DNA from: Microbacterium rhizosphaerae
Lineage (GTDB): Bacteria; Actinomycetota; Actinomycetes; Actinomycetales; Microbacteriaceae
DNA: 64,000 nucleotides
Reading direction: 5' to 3'
Assembly: GCF_034120055.1 (NCBI RefSeq)
Contig: NZ_CP139368.1
Coordinates: 3,348,001 to 3,412,000 of the forward strand
A program made the position numbers and the translations under genes. Positions 33,790 through 41,198 of the stretch are shown in pieces (position 1 is the stretch's first letter; each line of letters starts with the position of its first letter). The notes below the pieces were generated by a model that made no database searches, was not told where the DNA came from, and saw only the letters and a list, made by a program, of their open reading frames with translations.

Positions 33790-34890
33790 ATGACCGTCAT
33801 TCCGTCGGGCCAGGGTCGATCGACAGTTCGATCGACGATGCCCAAGACGCCCAACAGTTACACCGAGCTGTCACAGCGGGTGACTGCGAGCGGCCTCATG
33901 CGGCGTCGCTACGGGTATTACTGGACCAAGCTCGTCGCGGCTCCCGTGGCCATGGCGGCCGCGCTCGTTATCTTCGTCGTCATCGGCAACACGTGGTGGC
34001 AGCTGTTCACGGCCGCCGGCCTCGCCATCCTGTTCACGCAGATCGCGATGCTCGGTCATGACGCCGCTCACCGGCAGATCTTCCGCTCCGGTCGATGGAA
34101 CGACTGGACGACGCTCGTCATCGGCAACCTGCTCGTCGGCATGAGCTACGGCTGGTGGCAGCACAAGCACACACGGCACCATGCGAACCCGAACAAGGTG
34201 GGCGCCGACCCCGATATCGAGCTTCCGGTGATCTCCTTCACACCCGATCAGGCGGCTCGGCGACGCGAGTCCCGCTGGTTGGGCCTGGGATGGCTGATGG
34301 CGCACCAGGGCCTGTTCTTCTTCCCGATCCTGCTGTTGGAAGGCTTGTCGCTGCACGCGTCGAGCATCCACCGCGTCTTCTCGCGTGAGCCGCTGCGGCG
34401 CCGATGGGTCGAGATCCTCTTCATCTCGATTCGTCTCGTCTTGTTCCCACTGCTGGTGTTCCTCGTGCTGTCCCCCGGAATCGCATTCGCGTTCCTCGGC
34501 GTGCAGCTCGGACTGTTCGGGGTGTACATGGGAATGGCATTCGCGCCGAACCACAAGGGCATGCCGATCGTTCCCGCCGACGTCAAGGTCGACTTCCTGC
34601 GACGCCAGGTGCTGATGAGCCGCAACATCCGCGGCAACCGGATGCTGGACACGATGATGGGCGGCCTGAACTACCAGATCGAGCACCACCTCTTCCCTTC
34701 CATGCCGAGGCCCCACCTGCGCGCCGCATCCGACATGATCGAGCAGTACTGCCGAGACAAGGGCGTCGCGTACACGCAGACCGGGCTGTGGGAGTCATAC
34801 GGGATCGTGGTGCGCTACATCAATCGCGTCGGGCTGGGCGAGCGGGATCCGTTCGAGTGTCCGCTCCTCGTCCAGCGGCAGACCGTGTAG
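33790..34890 (+). CDS. Membrane fatty acid desaturase
   Basis: 366 aa from ATG 33790, preceded by AGGGG; a GTG at 33772 is in frame. The three di-iron histidine boxes are GHDAAHRQ, HKHTRHH and QIEHHLFP, with hydrophobic pairs around them (VAAPVAMAAALVIFVVIG, LVLFPLLVFLVLS). QxxHH in the third box is the front-end/acyl-lipid class, such as DesA3-like enzymes in actinobacteria. It introduces a double bond into membrane acyl chains using a reductase partner; none is adjacent. Confidence 0.9.
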   Translation: MTVIPSGQGRSTVRSTMPKTPNSYTELSQRVTASGLMRRRYGYYWTKLVAAPVAMAAALVIFVVIGNTWWQLFTAAGLAILFTQIAMLGHDAAHRQIFRSGRWNDWTTLVIGNLLVGMSYGWWQHKHTRHHANPNKVGADPDIELPVISFTPDQAARRRESRWLGLGWLMAHQGLFFFPILLLEGLSLHASSIHRVFSREPLRRRWVEILFISIRLVLFPLLVFLVLSPGIAFAFLGVQLGLFGVYMGMAFAPNHKGMPIVPADVKVDFLRRQVLMSRNIRGNRMLDTMMGGLNYQIEHHLFPSMPRPHLRAASDMIEQYCRDKGVAYTQTGLWESYGIVVRYINRVGLGERDPFECPLLVQRQTV

Positions 34891-34933
34891 GCGCGACGGA
34901 GTTCCGCCGCAGAGCCGGCCCGCTCCCGGCGAG

Positions 34934-35647
34934 TCACAGATCGACGCGGCCCGCGATGACATCAGCCGCGACGACACTGATGCGAGCCTGCGTGGAGCGG
35001 GCGCGCTTGCGGATTCGCGCGAACGCCTCATCCATGTCGATATTCAGCCGCTGAGCGAGGTATCCCTTCGCCTGTTCGATCACCACGCGGCTGTCCAGTG
35101 CGCGCTGGAGCTGAGCCTGGGCGAGCTCGGACTCCTCGACCAGCCGCTGCTGGAGGATGCTGATGGTCGCGATGTCGGCCAGAGCCTGCGCCGCGGCGGC
35201 GTCGGCTGCATTGAGCACCCCGGGTTCGTCGCGCAGGAGGTTGAGCGATCCCAGCGTCGATTCCCGCAGCCGCATCGGAATCGCGTGAATGGATGCGAAC
35301 CCCGAGGCCCGGGCATCGGCCGCGAACGCAGGCCAGCGGTCGGCGATGTGGTCGATGTCGGCCACCGACACGACCTGGCCGGTCGTCGCTGCTTCCACAC
35401 AGGGGCCGGCACCGGCCCTCAGCTGCATCAGCTCGACGAGCTCGCTTCGCTCGCTGGTGGAGACGATCACCTCGAGCTTGTTCGACCGGCTCAGGAGCAG
35501 GATCCCCGCCGCGGACGCGTCGAAGAGCGAGATGCACTCGTCGACGAGGCGCTGGAGCACGTCGACGACGTCGAAGTCGTCGACCAGCGAATCGGCCAGG
35601 GCGACGAAGGTTCCCAGCAGGTGATGCTCGCGCGTGAGCGCCGTCAT
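34934..35647 (-). CDS. GAF-ANTAR transcription antiterminator
   Basis: 237 aa. An N-terminal GAF sensor (DASAAGILLLSRSNKLEVIVST, GAGPCVEAATTGQVVSVADI) is followed by an ANTAR RNA-binding helix bundle (RALDSRVVIEQAKGYLAQRLNIDMDEAFARIRKRAR). ANTAR proteins bind paired hexaloop hairpins in nascent mRNA and stop termination. The signal and target RNA are unknown. A second, distinct GAF-ANTAR gene follows 24 bp away. Confidence 0.9.
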   Translation of the reverse strand: MTALTREHHLLGTFVALADSLVDDFDVVDVLQRLVDECISLFDASAAGILLLSRSNKLEVIVSTSERSELVELMQLRAGAGPCVEAATTGQVVSVADIDHIADRWPAFAADARASGFASIHAIPMRLRESTLGSLNLLRDEPGVLNAADAAAAQALADIATISILQQRLVEESELAQAQLQRALDSRVVIEQAKGYLAQRLNIDMDEAFARIRKRARSTQARISVVAADVIAGRVDL

Positions 35648-35671
35648 GGCGTCATCCTAAGCCTTGGCCCG

Positions 35672-36376
35672 TCACAGGTTCAGATCGAGCCGCCGCGCGA
35701 TGACGTCGACGGCCACGTCGCGCACCGGTCGGCCCGCCGCGTATGCGTGGCCGCGCAGGAGCAGGAGGGCATCGTCCACGCCGATCCCGTTCCTGGCCGC
35801 GACCATGCCGGTCGCCTGGTGCACCTCGCGGCGCGAGTAGGGCCCGTTCTCCGCGTCGCCGTCTGCCGCCTCGAGTCGGCTCAATGCGCGCCGGAGGAGA
35901 GTGCGGGAGACGATGCCGGCGAGCGTGCTCAGTCCTGCGATGTCGGCATCCGACAACTCGCGGGCGGCCATCGAGTAGAGGGCGATGGACCCGATGCCGA
36001 CCGCGCCGACGAACAGCGGGAACGCGTAGAGCGACCCCACATCGAGTTCGCGCAAAGCCGCCCACGCGCCCGGCCACAGCACTCCCCCGTCGACCTGGAT
36101 GTCGGATGCCGCCACGGGCCGCCTCGTGCGCAGCGCCTCCCACGATGGGCCCTCACCGAGGTCGATCTGGATCTCGTCGATCCGTGCGCCGAGACGCGTG
36201 CTGGCGCACACGGTCTCCGAACCCATCGGCGACCCGAGCGTCGAGATCACCGCGCCCGGCATCGAGACGACCGCCCGCAGCGGCGAGCACAGGTCGTCGC
36301 CTTCTCCGGCGATGAGTGCGGCGGCGGCGATCGAGAACGCGTCGCGTGGTGGGTCGTCGCCGACTGTGCTGGACAT
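35672..36376 (-). CDS. GAF-ANTAR transcription antiterminator (paralogue)
   Basis: 234 aa. The GAF domain includes QIDLGEGPSWEALRTRRPVAASDI and SLYAFPLFVGAVGIGSIALYS; the ANTAR part is VHQATGMVAARNGIGVDDALLLLRGHAY. It is upstream of, and in the same orientation as, the 34934-35647 gene, so the two are probably co-expressed and could sense different signals or heterodimerise. The ANTAR helix is less canonical than in its neighbour. Confidence 0.85.
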   Translation of the reverse strand: MSSTVGDDPPRDAFSIAAAALIAGEGDDLCSPLRAVVSMPGAVISTLGSPMGSETVCASTRLGARIDEIQIDLGEGPSWEALRTRRPVAASDIQVDGGVLWPGAWAALRELDVGSLYAFPLFVGAVGIGSIALYSMAARELSDADIAGLSTLAGIVSRTLLRRALSRLEAADGDAENGPYSRREVHQATGMVAARNGIGVDDALLLLRGHAYAAGRPVRDVAVDVIARRLDLNL

Positions 36377-36533
36377 CCCTCCCCGCCGTTCGCATCGGAA
36401 TGGTGCAGGCGCTGGGTCTAGGTGCCCTCATCGTGATCGTACACCGCGTCCGCGCATCTGAGCCGAGCACGAGAACTCCGCGCAACCGGGGCCTCGCGTC
36501 GTGCCGGTCGCTGTCTGGCGCTCGTCCGTAAAT

Positions 36534-36548
36534 GCTAGATAAGCTAGC
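36534..36548. promoter_or_regulatory. Shared palindromic operator, site A (MFS gene)
   Basis: GCTAGATAAGCTAGC has 7-bp arms around one base with a single mismatch pair, 28 bp before the MFS start. A further half-site (TTAGCT) follows at 36551. Its reverse complement occurs exactly at 39132-39146, ahead of the secreted peptide. Confidence 0.8.
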
Positions 36549-36576
36549 TATTAGCTGAACAAGCGAAAGGGCGACC

Positions 36577-38220
36577 ATGTCGGATGCAGCATCACGGACC
36601 TCGTCATCCAGGTGGGCGGGGCTCGTCTTCATCAGCCTCGCGGTGTCGCTGATCATCGTCGACTCGACGATCGTCAACGTCGCCGTGCCGCAGATCGTCG
36701 ACGAGCTCTCGCTCTCCTCCACCCAGGTGCAGTGGGTGCAGGAGGCGTACACCCTGGTGTTCGCCTCGCTGCTGCTCGCGTTCGGATCATTGGCGGATCG
36801 GGTCGGGCGACGGCGGATGCTCGTGATCGGCACGCTGATCTTCACGGTGTCGTCGCTGTTCGCAGCGCTCGCTCCGTCCGGCGAGCTGCTCATCGCCGCC
36901 CGGGTGATCCAGGGTGTCGGCGGTGCGATGATGCTTCCGACCACGCTCGCGCTCATCAACGCGACCTTCCACGGCCGCGAACGCGGTCTGGCATTCGCCG
37001 TCTGGGGCTCGACGATCGGAGGGATGGCCGCCGTCGGCCCGCTGCTCGGCGGATGGCTGACGACCGCGTACTCCTGGCGACTCGCGTTCGGGATCAACAT
37101 CCCGCTCGGCATCCTGATCGCCATCGGGGTGCAGGTGACCGTCGCCGAGTCGAAGGACCCGAACGCGCGACGCGTCGATGCGATGTCGGCGGTCCTCTCC
37201 GTGATCACGTTCGCCTCGCTCGTGTTCGGTCTCATCGAAGGGCGGACGCTCGGATGGTGGCGCATCGACAAGCCGTTCACGATCGGACAGTGGACGTGGC
37301 CCTGGGACCTCTCGCCGGTTCCCGTCGCCTTCTTCCTCTCCGCGATCGCGGCGGGCGCGTTCATCATGCGCGGGCTGCGCCGGCAGAAGGCCGGAAAGTC
37401 GACGATGCTGGCGTTCGACCTGTTCCGGATCCCGAGCTTCCGCAACGGCAATCTCGTCGCGATGGTCGTCTCGCTCGGCGAGTTCGGCATCATCCTCGCG
37501 CTGCCGCTCTGGCTGCAGTTCGTGCTCGGGTTCGAGGCCGTGCAGACCGGGCTCATCCTGCTGGCCCTCGCCGGCGGATCGTTCGCCGCCAGTGCACTGA
37601 CGGCGCCGCTGAGCGGCCGCATCCCCCCGCCGACAATGGTGCGCTGGGGCCTTGTCGCCGAGATCGTGGGGATCGTCGGCCTCGCCGTGATGGTCCATCC
37701 GGATGCGAACTGGGTGACGCTGCTGCCCGGACTGTTCGTCTACGGCCTCGGCGTGGGACTGGCCACCGCGCAGCTGACCGGCGTCGTGCTCACCGACGTG
37801 CCTGTGACGCAGAGCGGCCAGGGATCGGGAACGCAGTCCACCGCTCGCCAGGTGGGATCGGCGCTCGGCATCGCCATCCTCGGCACGATCCTGTTCACCG
37901 TGACCGGTGGGATCCTGGCCGCCGACCTCGCCGACAAGGGGGTGCCGTCCGACCAGGCGAAGCAGGTCGTATCGGCCGTCGTCGACAGCGCCGGCGCAGC
38001 GATCCCCGGGCTGCGCGGCTCGCCGACCACCGCGCCGCTGGCGGCCGCGGCGGAAGACGCGTTCTCGACCGGCACCCGGCTCGCCGCCTTCTCCGCCGCC
38101 GCCTTCCTCGCCCTCGGCCTGCTCGCGACAGGATCGTTGCGCACGCGACGTCCGCAGGTGTCTGCGCGCGACGACGAGGACGCTCAACCCACGCCCGAGG
38201 ACGTCCCGGCGACAGAGTGA
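36577..38220 (+). CDS. MFS drug/metabolite exporter, DHA2 (EmrB/QacA) family
   Basis: 547 aa, about 14 membrane segments. Motifs: DSTIVNVAVPQIVDEL in helix 1, GSLADRVGRRRML (motif A), ARVIQGVGGAMMLPTTLALI (motif C-like), and GSTIGGMAAVGPLLGG. A C-terminal Asp/Glu-rich tail is cytoplasmic. It is a proton-driven exporter. An operator palindrome immediately upstream is shared with the GTP cyclohydrolase II and secreted-peptide promoters, tying its cargo to those products. No adjacent TetR or MarR gene is present, although many DHA2 exporters have one. Confidence 0.9.
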   Translation: MSDAASRTSSSRWAGLVFISLAVSLIIVDSTIVNVAVPQIVDELSLSSTQVQWVQEAYTLVFASLLLAFGSLADRVGRRRMLVIGTLIFTVSSLFAALAPSGELLIAARVIQGVGGAMMLPTTLALINATFHGRERGLAFAVWGSTIGGMAAVGPLLGGWLTTAYSWRLAFGINIPLGILIAIGVQVTVAESKDPNARRVDAMSAVLSVITFASLVFGLIEGRTLGWWRIDKPFTIGQWTWPWDLSPVPVAFFLSAIAAGAFIMRGLRRQKAGKSTMLAFDLFRIPSFRNGNLVAMVVSLGEFGIILALPLWLQFVLGFEAVQTGLILLALAGGSFAASALTAPLSGRIPPPTMVRWGLVAEIVGIVGLAVMVHPDANWVTLLPGLFVYGLGVGLATAQLTGVVLTDVPVTQSGQGSGTQSTARQVGSALGIAILGTILFTVTGGILAADLADKGVPSDQAKQVVSAVVDSAGAAIPGLRGSPTTAPLAAAAEDAFSTGTRLAAFSAAAFLALGLLATGSLRTRRPQVSARDDEDAQPTPEDVPATE

Positions 38221-38274
38221 CCCTCGAGCCCGTGACCTCTGATCCGGGCGCCGTCTTGCTGTCCGAGACAATTC

Positions 38275-38312
38275 CTAGCTAAGCTAGCTACATCGCAAAC
38301 TAGCTAAACCAG
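38275..38312. promoter_or_regulatory. Shared palindromic operator, site B (ribA-like gene)
   Basis: CTAGCTAAGCTAG (38275-38287) is a perfect 13-bp palindrome. A second, weaker copy, CTAGCTAAACCAG (38300-38312), matches 11 of 13 and starts 25 bp further on. It lies between the MFS stop and the GTP cyclohydrolase II start, so that gene has its own promoter instead of only reading through. Confidence 0.8.
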
Positions 38313-38389
38313 CGGAAATATGTTGGACGGTTCGGTCCTTGAACTTCTCCACAACCGACCAGCGCCCGCATCGAACGCGAGGAGAGGCC

Positions 38390-39055
38390 ATGCTGACACT
38401 GCACGAAGGGCGAGGGACGACCGCCGCCGCAAGCATCCGAACCGCTGTCACCGTCCCGATCCGCTTCCCCGACGGCTACGCCACGGTCGCGCGGGTCCTG
38501 ACGTTCGAAGGCCTCGCCGACGGACGCGAGCATCTGCTGCTCGCGTTCGGCGATGCGTGGACCGAAGACGGGGCCGTGGATCCGGGGCCGTCCCCCCTGG
38601 TGCGGCTGCACAGCGAATGCCTCACCGGCGACGTATTCGGCTCGGAGCGCTGCGACTGCGGACCCCAGCTCCGCGAGGCAGTCGAAGCGCTCGAGCGGGA
38701 GGGCGGCCTGCTCCTGTACCTGCGCCAGGAAGGGCGGGGCATCGGCCTGTACTCGAAGCTGGATGCCTACGCGCTGCAGGATGCCGGACTCGACACCTAC
38801 GAGGCCAACCTCGCCCTCGGCCACGACGCGGACGAGCGCGACTACACGTGCGCCGCGCAGATGCTGGCGGCGGTGGGCGTCGAGAGCGTGCGCCTGTTCA
38901 CGAACAACCCGGACAAGTCCGGGCAGCTGCGCGATCTGGGTATCGGAGTGGATGCCGTCATCCCCACTGCCGTCCATCTCACTCCCGCGAACGCCCGTTA
39001 CCTGCAGGCCAAGCGGGACCGCACCGGCCATCACCTCGACCTCCCCGCCGCCTGA
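38390..39055 (+). CDS. ribA: Stand-alone GTP cyclohydrolase II
   Basis: 221 aa; ATG 38390 is preceded by GAGGAGAGG. The zinc cysteines are in HSECLTGDVFGSERCDCG, and the catalytic region is LLYLRQEGRGIGLYSKLDAYALQD, followed by FTNNPDKSGQLRDLGI. The enzyme opens GTP to the pyrimidine precursor of riboflavin. Actinobacterial riboflavin operons usually carry a RibBA fusion, and no other rib gene is near here, so this copy may serve stress supply or a specialised GTP-derived product. It shares its operator with the neighbouring exporter and secreted peptide. Confidence 0.9.
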   Translation: MLTLHEGRGTTAAASIRTAVTVPIRFPDGYATVARVLTFEGLADGREHLLLAFGDAWTEDGAVDPGPSPLVRLHSECLTGDVFGSERCDCGPQLREAVEALEREGGLLLYLRQEGRGIGLYSKLDAYALQDAGLDTYEANLALGHDADERDYTCAAQMLAAVGVESVRLFTNNPDKSGQLRDLGIGVDAVIPTAVHLTPANARYLQAKRDRTGHHLDLPAA

Positions 39056-39109
39056 GCGCCGCGGGCAGAGCCGGCCCCTCGGGGAAATGTCGACGACTTT
39101 CGGAATTTA

Positions 39110-39146
39110 CTAGCTTAGCTAGCGATTTTTCGCTAGCTTATCTAGC
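39110..39146. promoter_or_regulatory. Shared palindromic operators, sites C1 and C2 (peptide gene)
   Basis: C1 CTAGCTTAGCTAG (39110-39122) is the exact reverse complement of site B. C2 GCTAGCTTATCTAGC (39132-39146) is the exact reverse complement of site A. The two are 23 bp apart, close to two helical turns, and together form a further stem (AGCTAGCGA/TCGCTAGCT). They lie 41 bp upstream of the peptide start. Confidence 0.82.
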
Positions 39147-39186
39147 GAAGCACGGTGTCGTGCATTCCGAGAGAAGGGTTCCAGCA

Positions 39187-39423
39187 ATGCGTAAGAAGTT
39201 CATGATGGCGATCTGTGCCGGTGCGTTGGTCGCGGGCGCGGCGATGGCGACGCCGAGCGCCGCCCTGGCGGACGGCTACGGCGTCCAGATCAACGACGGA
39301 TGCGGCGCCACCTACGGCCAGCTCGTCTCCGAGGCACGGCAGATCGGCCACATCAGCGGCGGCGTGCACGGCGCGGCGTACTGGATCAACAGCGGCCTCG
39401 CCGCCGCCCACGGCTGCAGCTGA
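39187..39423 (+). CDS. Small secreted two-cysteine peptide
   Basis: 78 aa; ATG 39187 with GAGAAGGG upstream. A Sec signal (RKK, then FMMAICAGALVAGAAMA) should be cut after ALA, leaving a mature ~50-residue peptide beginning DGYGVQINDG. It has only two cysteines, at mature positions about 11 (DGCGATY) and 49 (HGCS, near the C-terminus), which could close a disulfide loop over almost the entire chain. It is rich in Gly, Ala and His with one Trp. I recognise no family. Twin operators and a terminator make it a stand-alone, regulated transcription unit. A bacteriocin, signal or cell-wall peptide is possible. Confidence 0.78.
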   Translation: MRKKFMMAICAGALVAGAAMATPSAALADGYGVQINDGCGATYGQLVSEARQIGHISGGVHGAAYWINSGLAAAHGCS

Positions 39424-39449
39424 GCCAGACAGCAGCACGCCGGGGGGAG

Positions 39450-39490
39450 ACGCCCGCCGATCGAGCCCGAGGCTCTCGGCGGGCGTTCTC
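39450..39490 (+). terminator. Rho-independent terminator after peptide gene
   Basis: ACGCCCGCCGA and TCGGCGGGCGT form a perfect 11-bp stem with a 15-nt loop, ending in TTCTCATT. It sits 27 bp after the peptide stop. Confidence 0.75.
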
Positions 39491-39564
39491 ATTCCCGCAG
39501 CGCTCGCGACATGACCTGCACGCGAGTTCTGAAGCCGCCGGGCCCGAGCCAGTAGTCTCGAGGC

Positions 39565-40359
39565 ATGCGGCGAAGCGAGCAAGCAGCGCCGAACGTCACG
39601 CTCACGAGCATGGGCCGCGGCTTCGAGGTGATCTCGTCGCTCGCCGAGCTCACCTCTCGGCGAGGCACCGGCGCGACCGTGCAGGAGGTCGCACGAGCCC
39701 TCGGGCGCGAGCGGTCCCAAGTGTCGCGAACGCTGTCCGCGCTCGCCGCGAGCGGCCACGCGGTGAGGGATGCAGAGGGCCGGTATCGACTCGCGTGGGG
39801 CTGGTACGCGACCGCTCGAGAGGTGGTCGACGGACGACTGCACACCGTCGGACTGTCGATCATCGACCGCCTCGCCGACACGACCGGCGAGGCGTGCTTC
39901 CTCGGCGTGCTCGCCGGTGACAGCACGGTGACGATCGCCGAGAGTCTTCCGCGGGGCTCGCGCATGATCGGCTCATGGCTCGGACGCGCCTACCCCGCCT
40001 TCTGCAGCGATGCCGGCCAGGCCGTGCTCTGGGATGCCTCCGACGATGAGATCCGTGCCGTCTTCGCACACACGGACTTCCGCAGCCGGGGCCCCAACGC
40101 GCCGCGGTCGGTGGACGACTTCCTCGGGCGGCTGCGAGAGAGCCGTGAGCGAGGGTTCGCCATCGTCGATGAGGAGGCGGAGCCCGACCTGTACTCCGTA
40201 TCCGCGCCCGTCTGGGATTTCCGCGCAGAGGTGGTCGCCGGTGTGCAGATCGTCGGCGAGCGTGCGTCTCTCGAGCCGCGGACAGTCGAACTCGCCGCAG
40301 CATGCCGGGCGGCCTCGGCGGAGTTGTCCGCCGCGCTGGGTCACGGCGGACGCGACTAG
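39565..40359 (+). CDS. IclR-family transcriptional regulator
   Basis: 264 aa. The winged helix (GATVQEVARALGRERSQVSRTL) precedes an effector domain with GSRMIGSWLGRAYPAFCSDAGQAVL, the usual IclR ligand-pocket start, and DEEAEPDLYSVSAPV. IclR proteins respond to small carboxylates or amino acids. It is convergent with a second IclR gene, their stops overlapping by four bases. It is the regulator nearest the TAGCTA operators, but IclR sites usually differ. Confidence 0.85.
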   Translation: MRRSEQAAPNVTLTSMGRGFEVISSLAELTSRRGTGATVQEVARALGRERSQVSRTLSALAASGHAVRDAEGRYRLAWGWYATAREVVDGRLHTVGLSIIDRLADTTGEACFLGVLAGDSTVTIAESLPRGSRMIGSWLGRAYPAFCSDAGQAVLWDASDDEIRAVFAHTDFRSRGPNAPRSVDDFLGRLRESRERGFAIVDEEAEPDLYSVSAPVWDFRAEVVAGVQIVGERASLEPRTVELAAACRAASAELSAALGHGGRD

Positions 40360-41123
40360 CTGAGGCCGTCGACCTGCGTCCGCGCGGCGAGGGCGCTCAG
40401 GCGCGCCCCGGCCGCGCGCAGCGCCTTCTGCGCCGCCTCAGCCCGGCGACCGCGCAGCCGGGAGCCGGCGATGCCGATGGATGCGACGATCCCCCGGCCG
40501 TCGCGCACCGGCAGGGCGTACTCGAGCACGCCTTCGACGTACTCCTCCTCGGCATAGACGAGGCCGTTCCCCCGGTCTCGCTCGAGCAGGGCATGCAGAT
40601 CGCTCACCGAGCGCGCGGCATGGGGCCCGCCGACACCGACGAACTGGACGTCGCACAGGAGCGCCTCGAGGTCGGACCTCGACTGGTCCCACAGAAGCGC
40701 GCGGCCGGCGCCCGTGCACCAGATCGGGGTGACCGATCCCGGACGCAGGTACGGGGCGCCCGAGCTGGGAGCCTCGCAGCGCAGGGTGAGGGCGCGGCTG
40801 CCGTCGGAGGAGACGACCTGCGCCGACAGGTCCAGCTGCGCGGCCAGCTGCCGCAGCTCCTGCCGAGCCGCGCGCAGCCAGGGCTGGTTCATCGCACCCG
40901 CGGTCCGGAAGTACGCATCCCCGACGCGCAGGACGGCCGCTTCGTCGCGTTCGAGGTAGCCGAGCTCGCGGAGCTCCTGGGTGAGCCGCGAGACCCGGCT
41001 GCGCTCGATGCGGGTGGCCTCCGAGAGGCGTGACGCGTTATACGCCAGCCTGCTCGATCGCTCCCGCTGCACCACCGCATCGACGAGGGTCAGTCCCTGC
41101 AGGAAGGAGGACGGCTGGGTCAT
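40356..41123 (-). CDS. IclR-family transcriptional regulator
   Basis: 255 aa. The DNA-binding part LSEATRIERSRVSRLTQELRELGYLER and the effector part GAPYLRPGSVTPIWCTGAGRALLWD, then EEYVEGVLEYALPVRDGRG, fit the family. It lies 75 bp downstream of the amino-acid permease on the same strand and probably governs the permease/homoserine dehydrogenase locus. Confidence 0.85.
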   Translation of the reverse strand: MTQPSSFLQGLTLVDAVVQRERSSRLAYNASRLSEATRIERSRVSRLTQELRELGYLERDEAAVLRVGDAYFRTAGAMNQPWLRAARQELRQLAAQLDLSAQVVSSDGSRALTLRCEAPSSGAPYLRPGSVTPIWCTGAGRALLWDQSRSDLEALLCDVQFVGVGGPHAARSVSDLHALLERDRGNGLVYAEEEYVEGVLEYALPVRDGRGIVASIGIAGSRLRGRRAEAAQKALRAAGARLSALAARTQVDGLS

Positions 41124-41198
41124 CGGTCGGACCTCTTCCGTGCGGGAGTGGATCGATGCGGGGTGCGGCCCCGCGGGGAGCGGTCCGTCGCCGGACGT

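Noticed and set aside
38221-38389. FMN riboswitch ahead of ribA
   Set aside because: The gap is only about 170 bp, contains the palindromic operators, and shows none of the conserved RFN stems.
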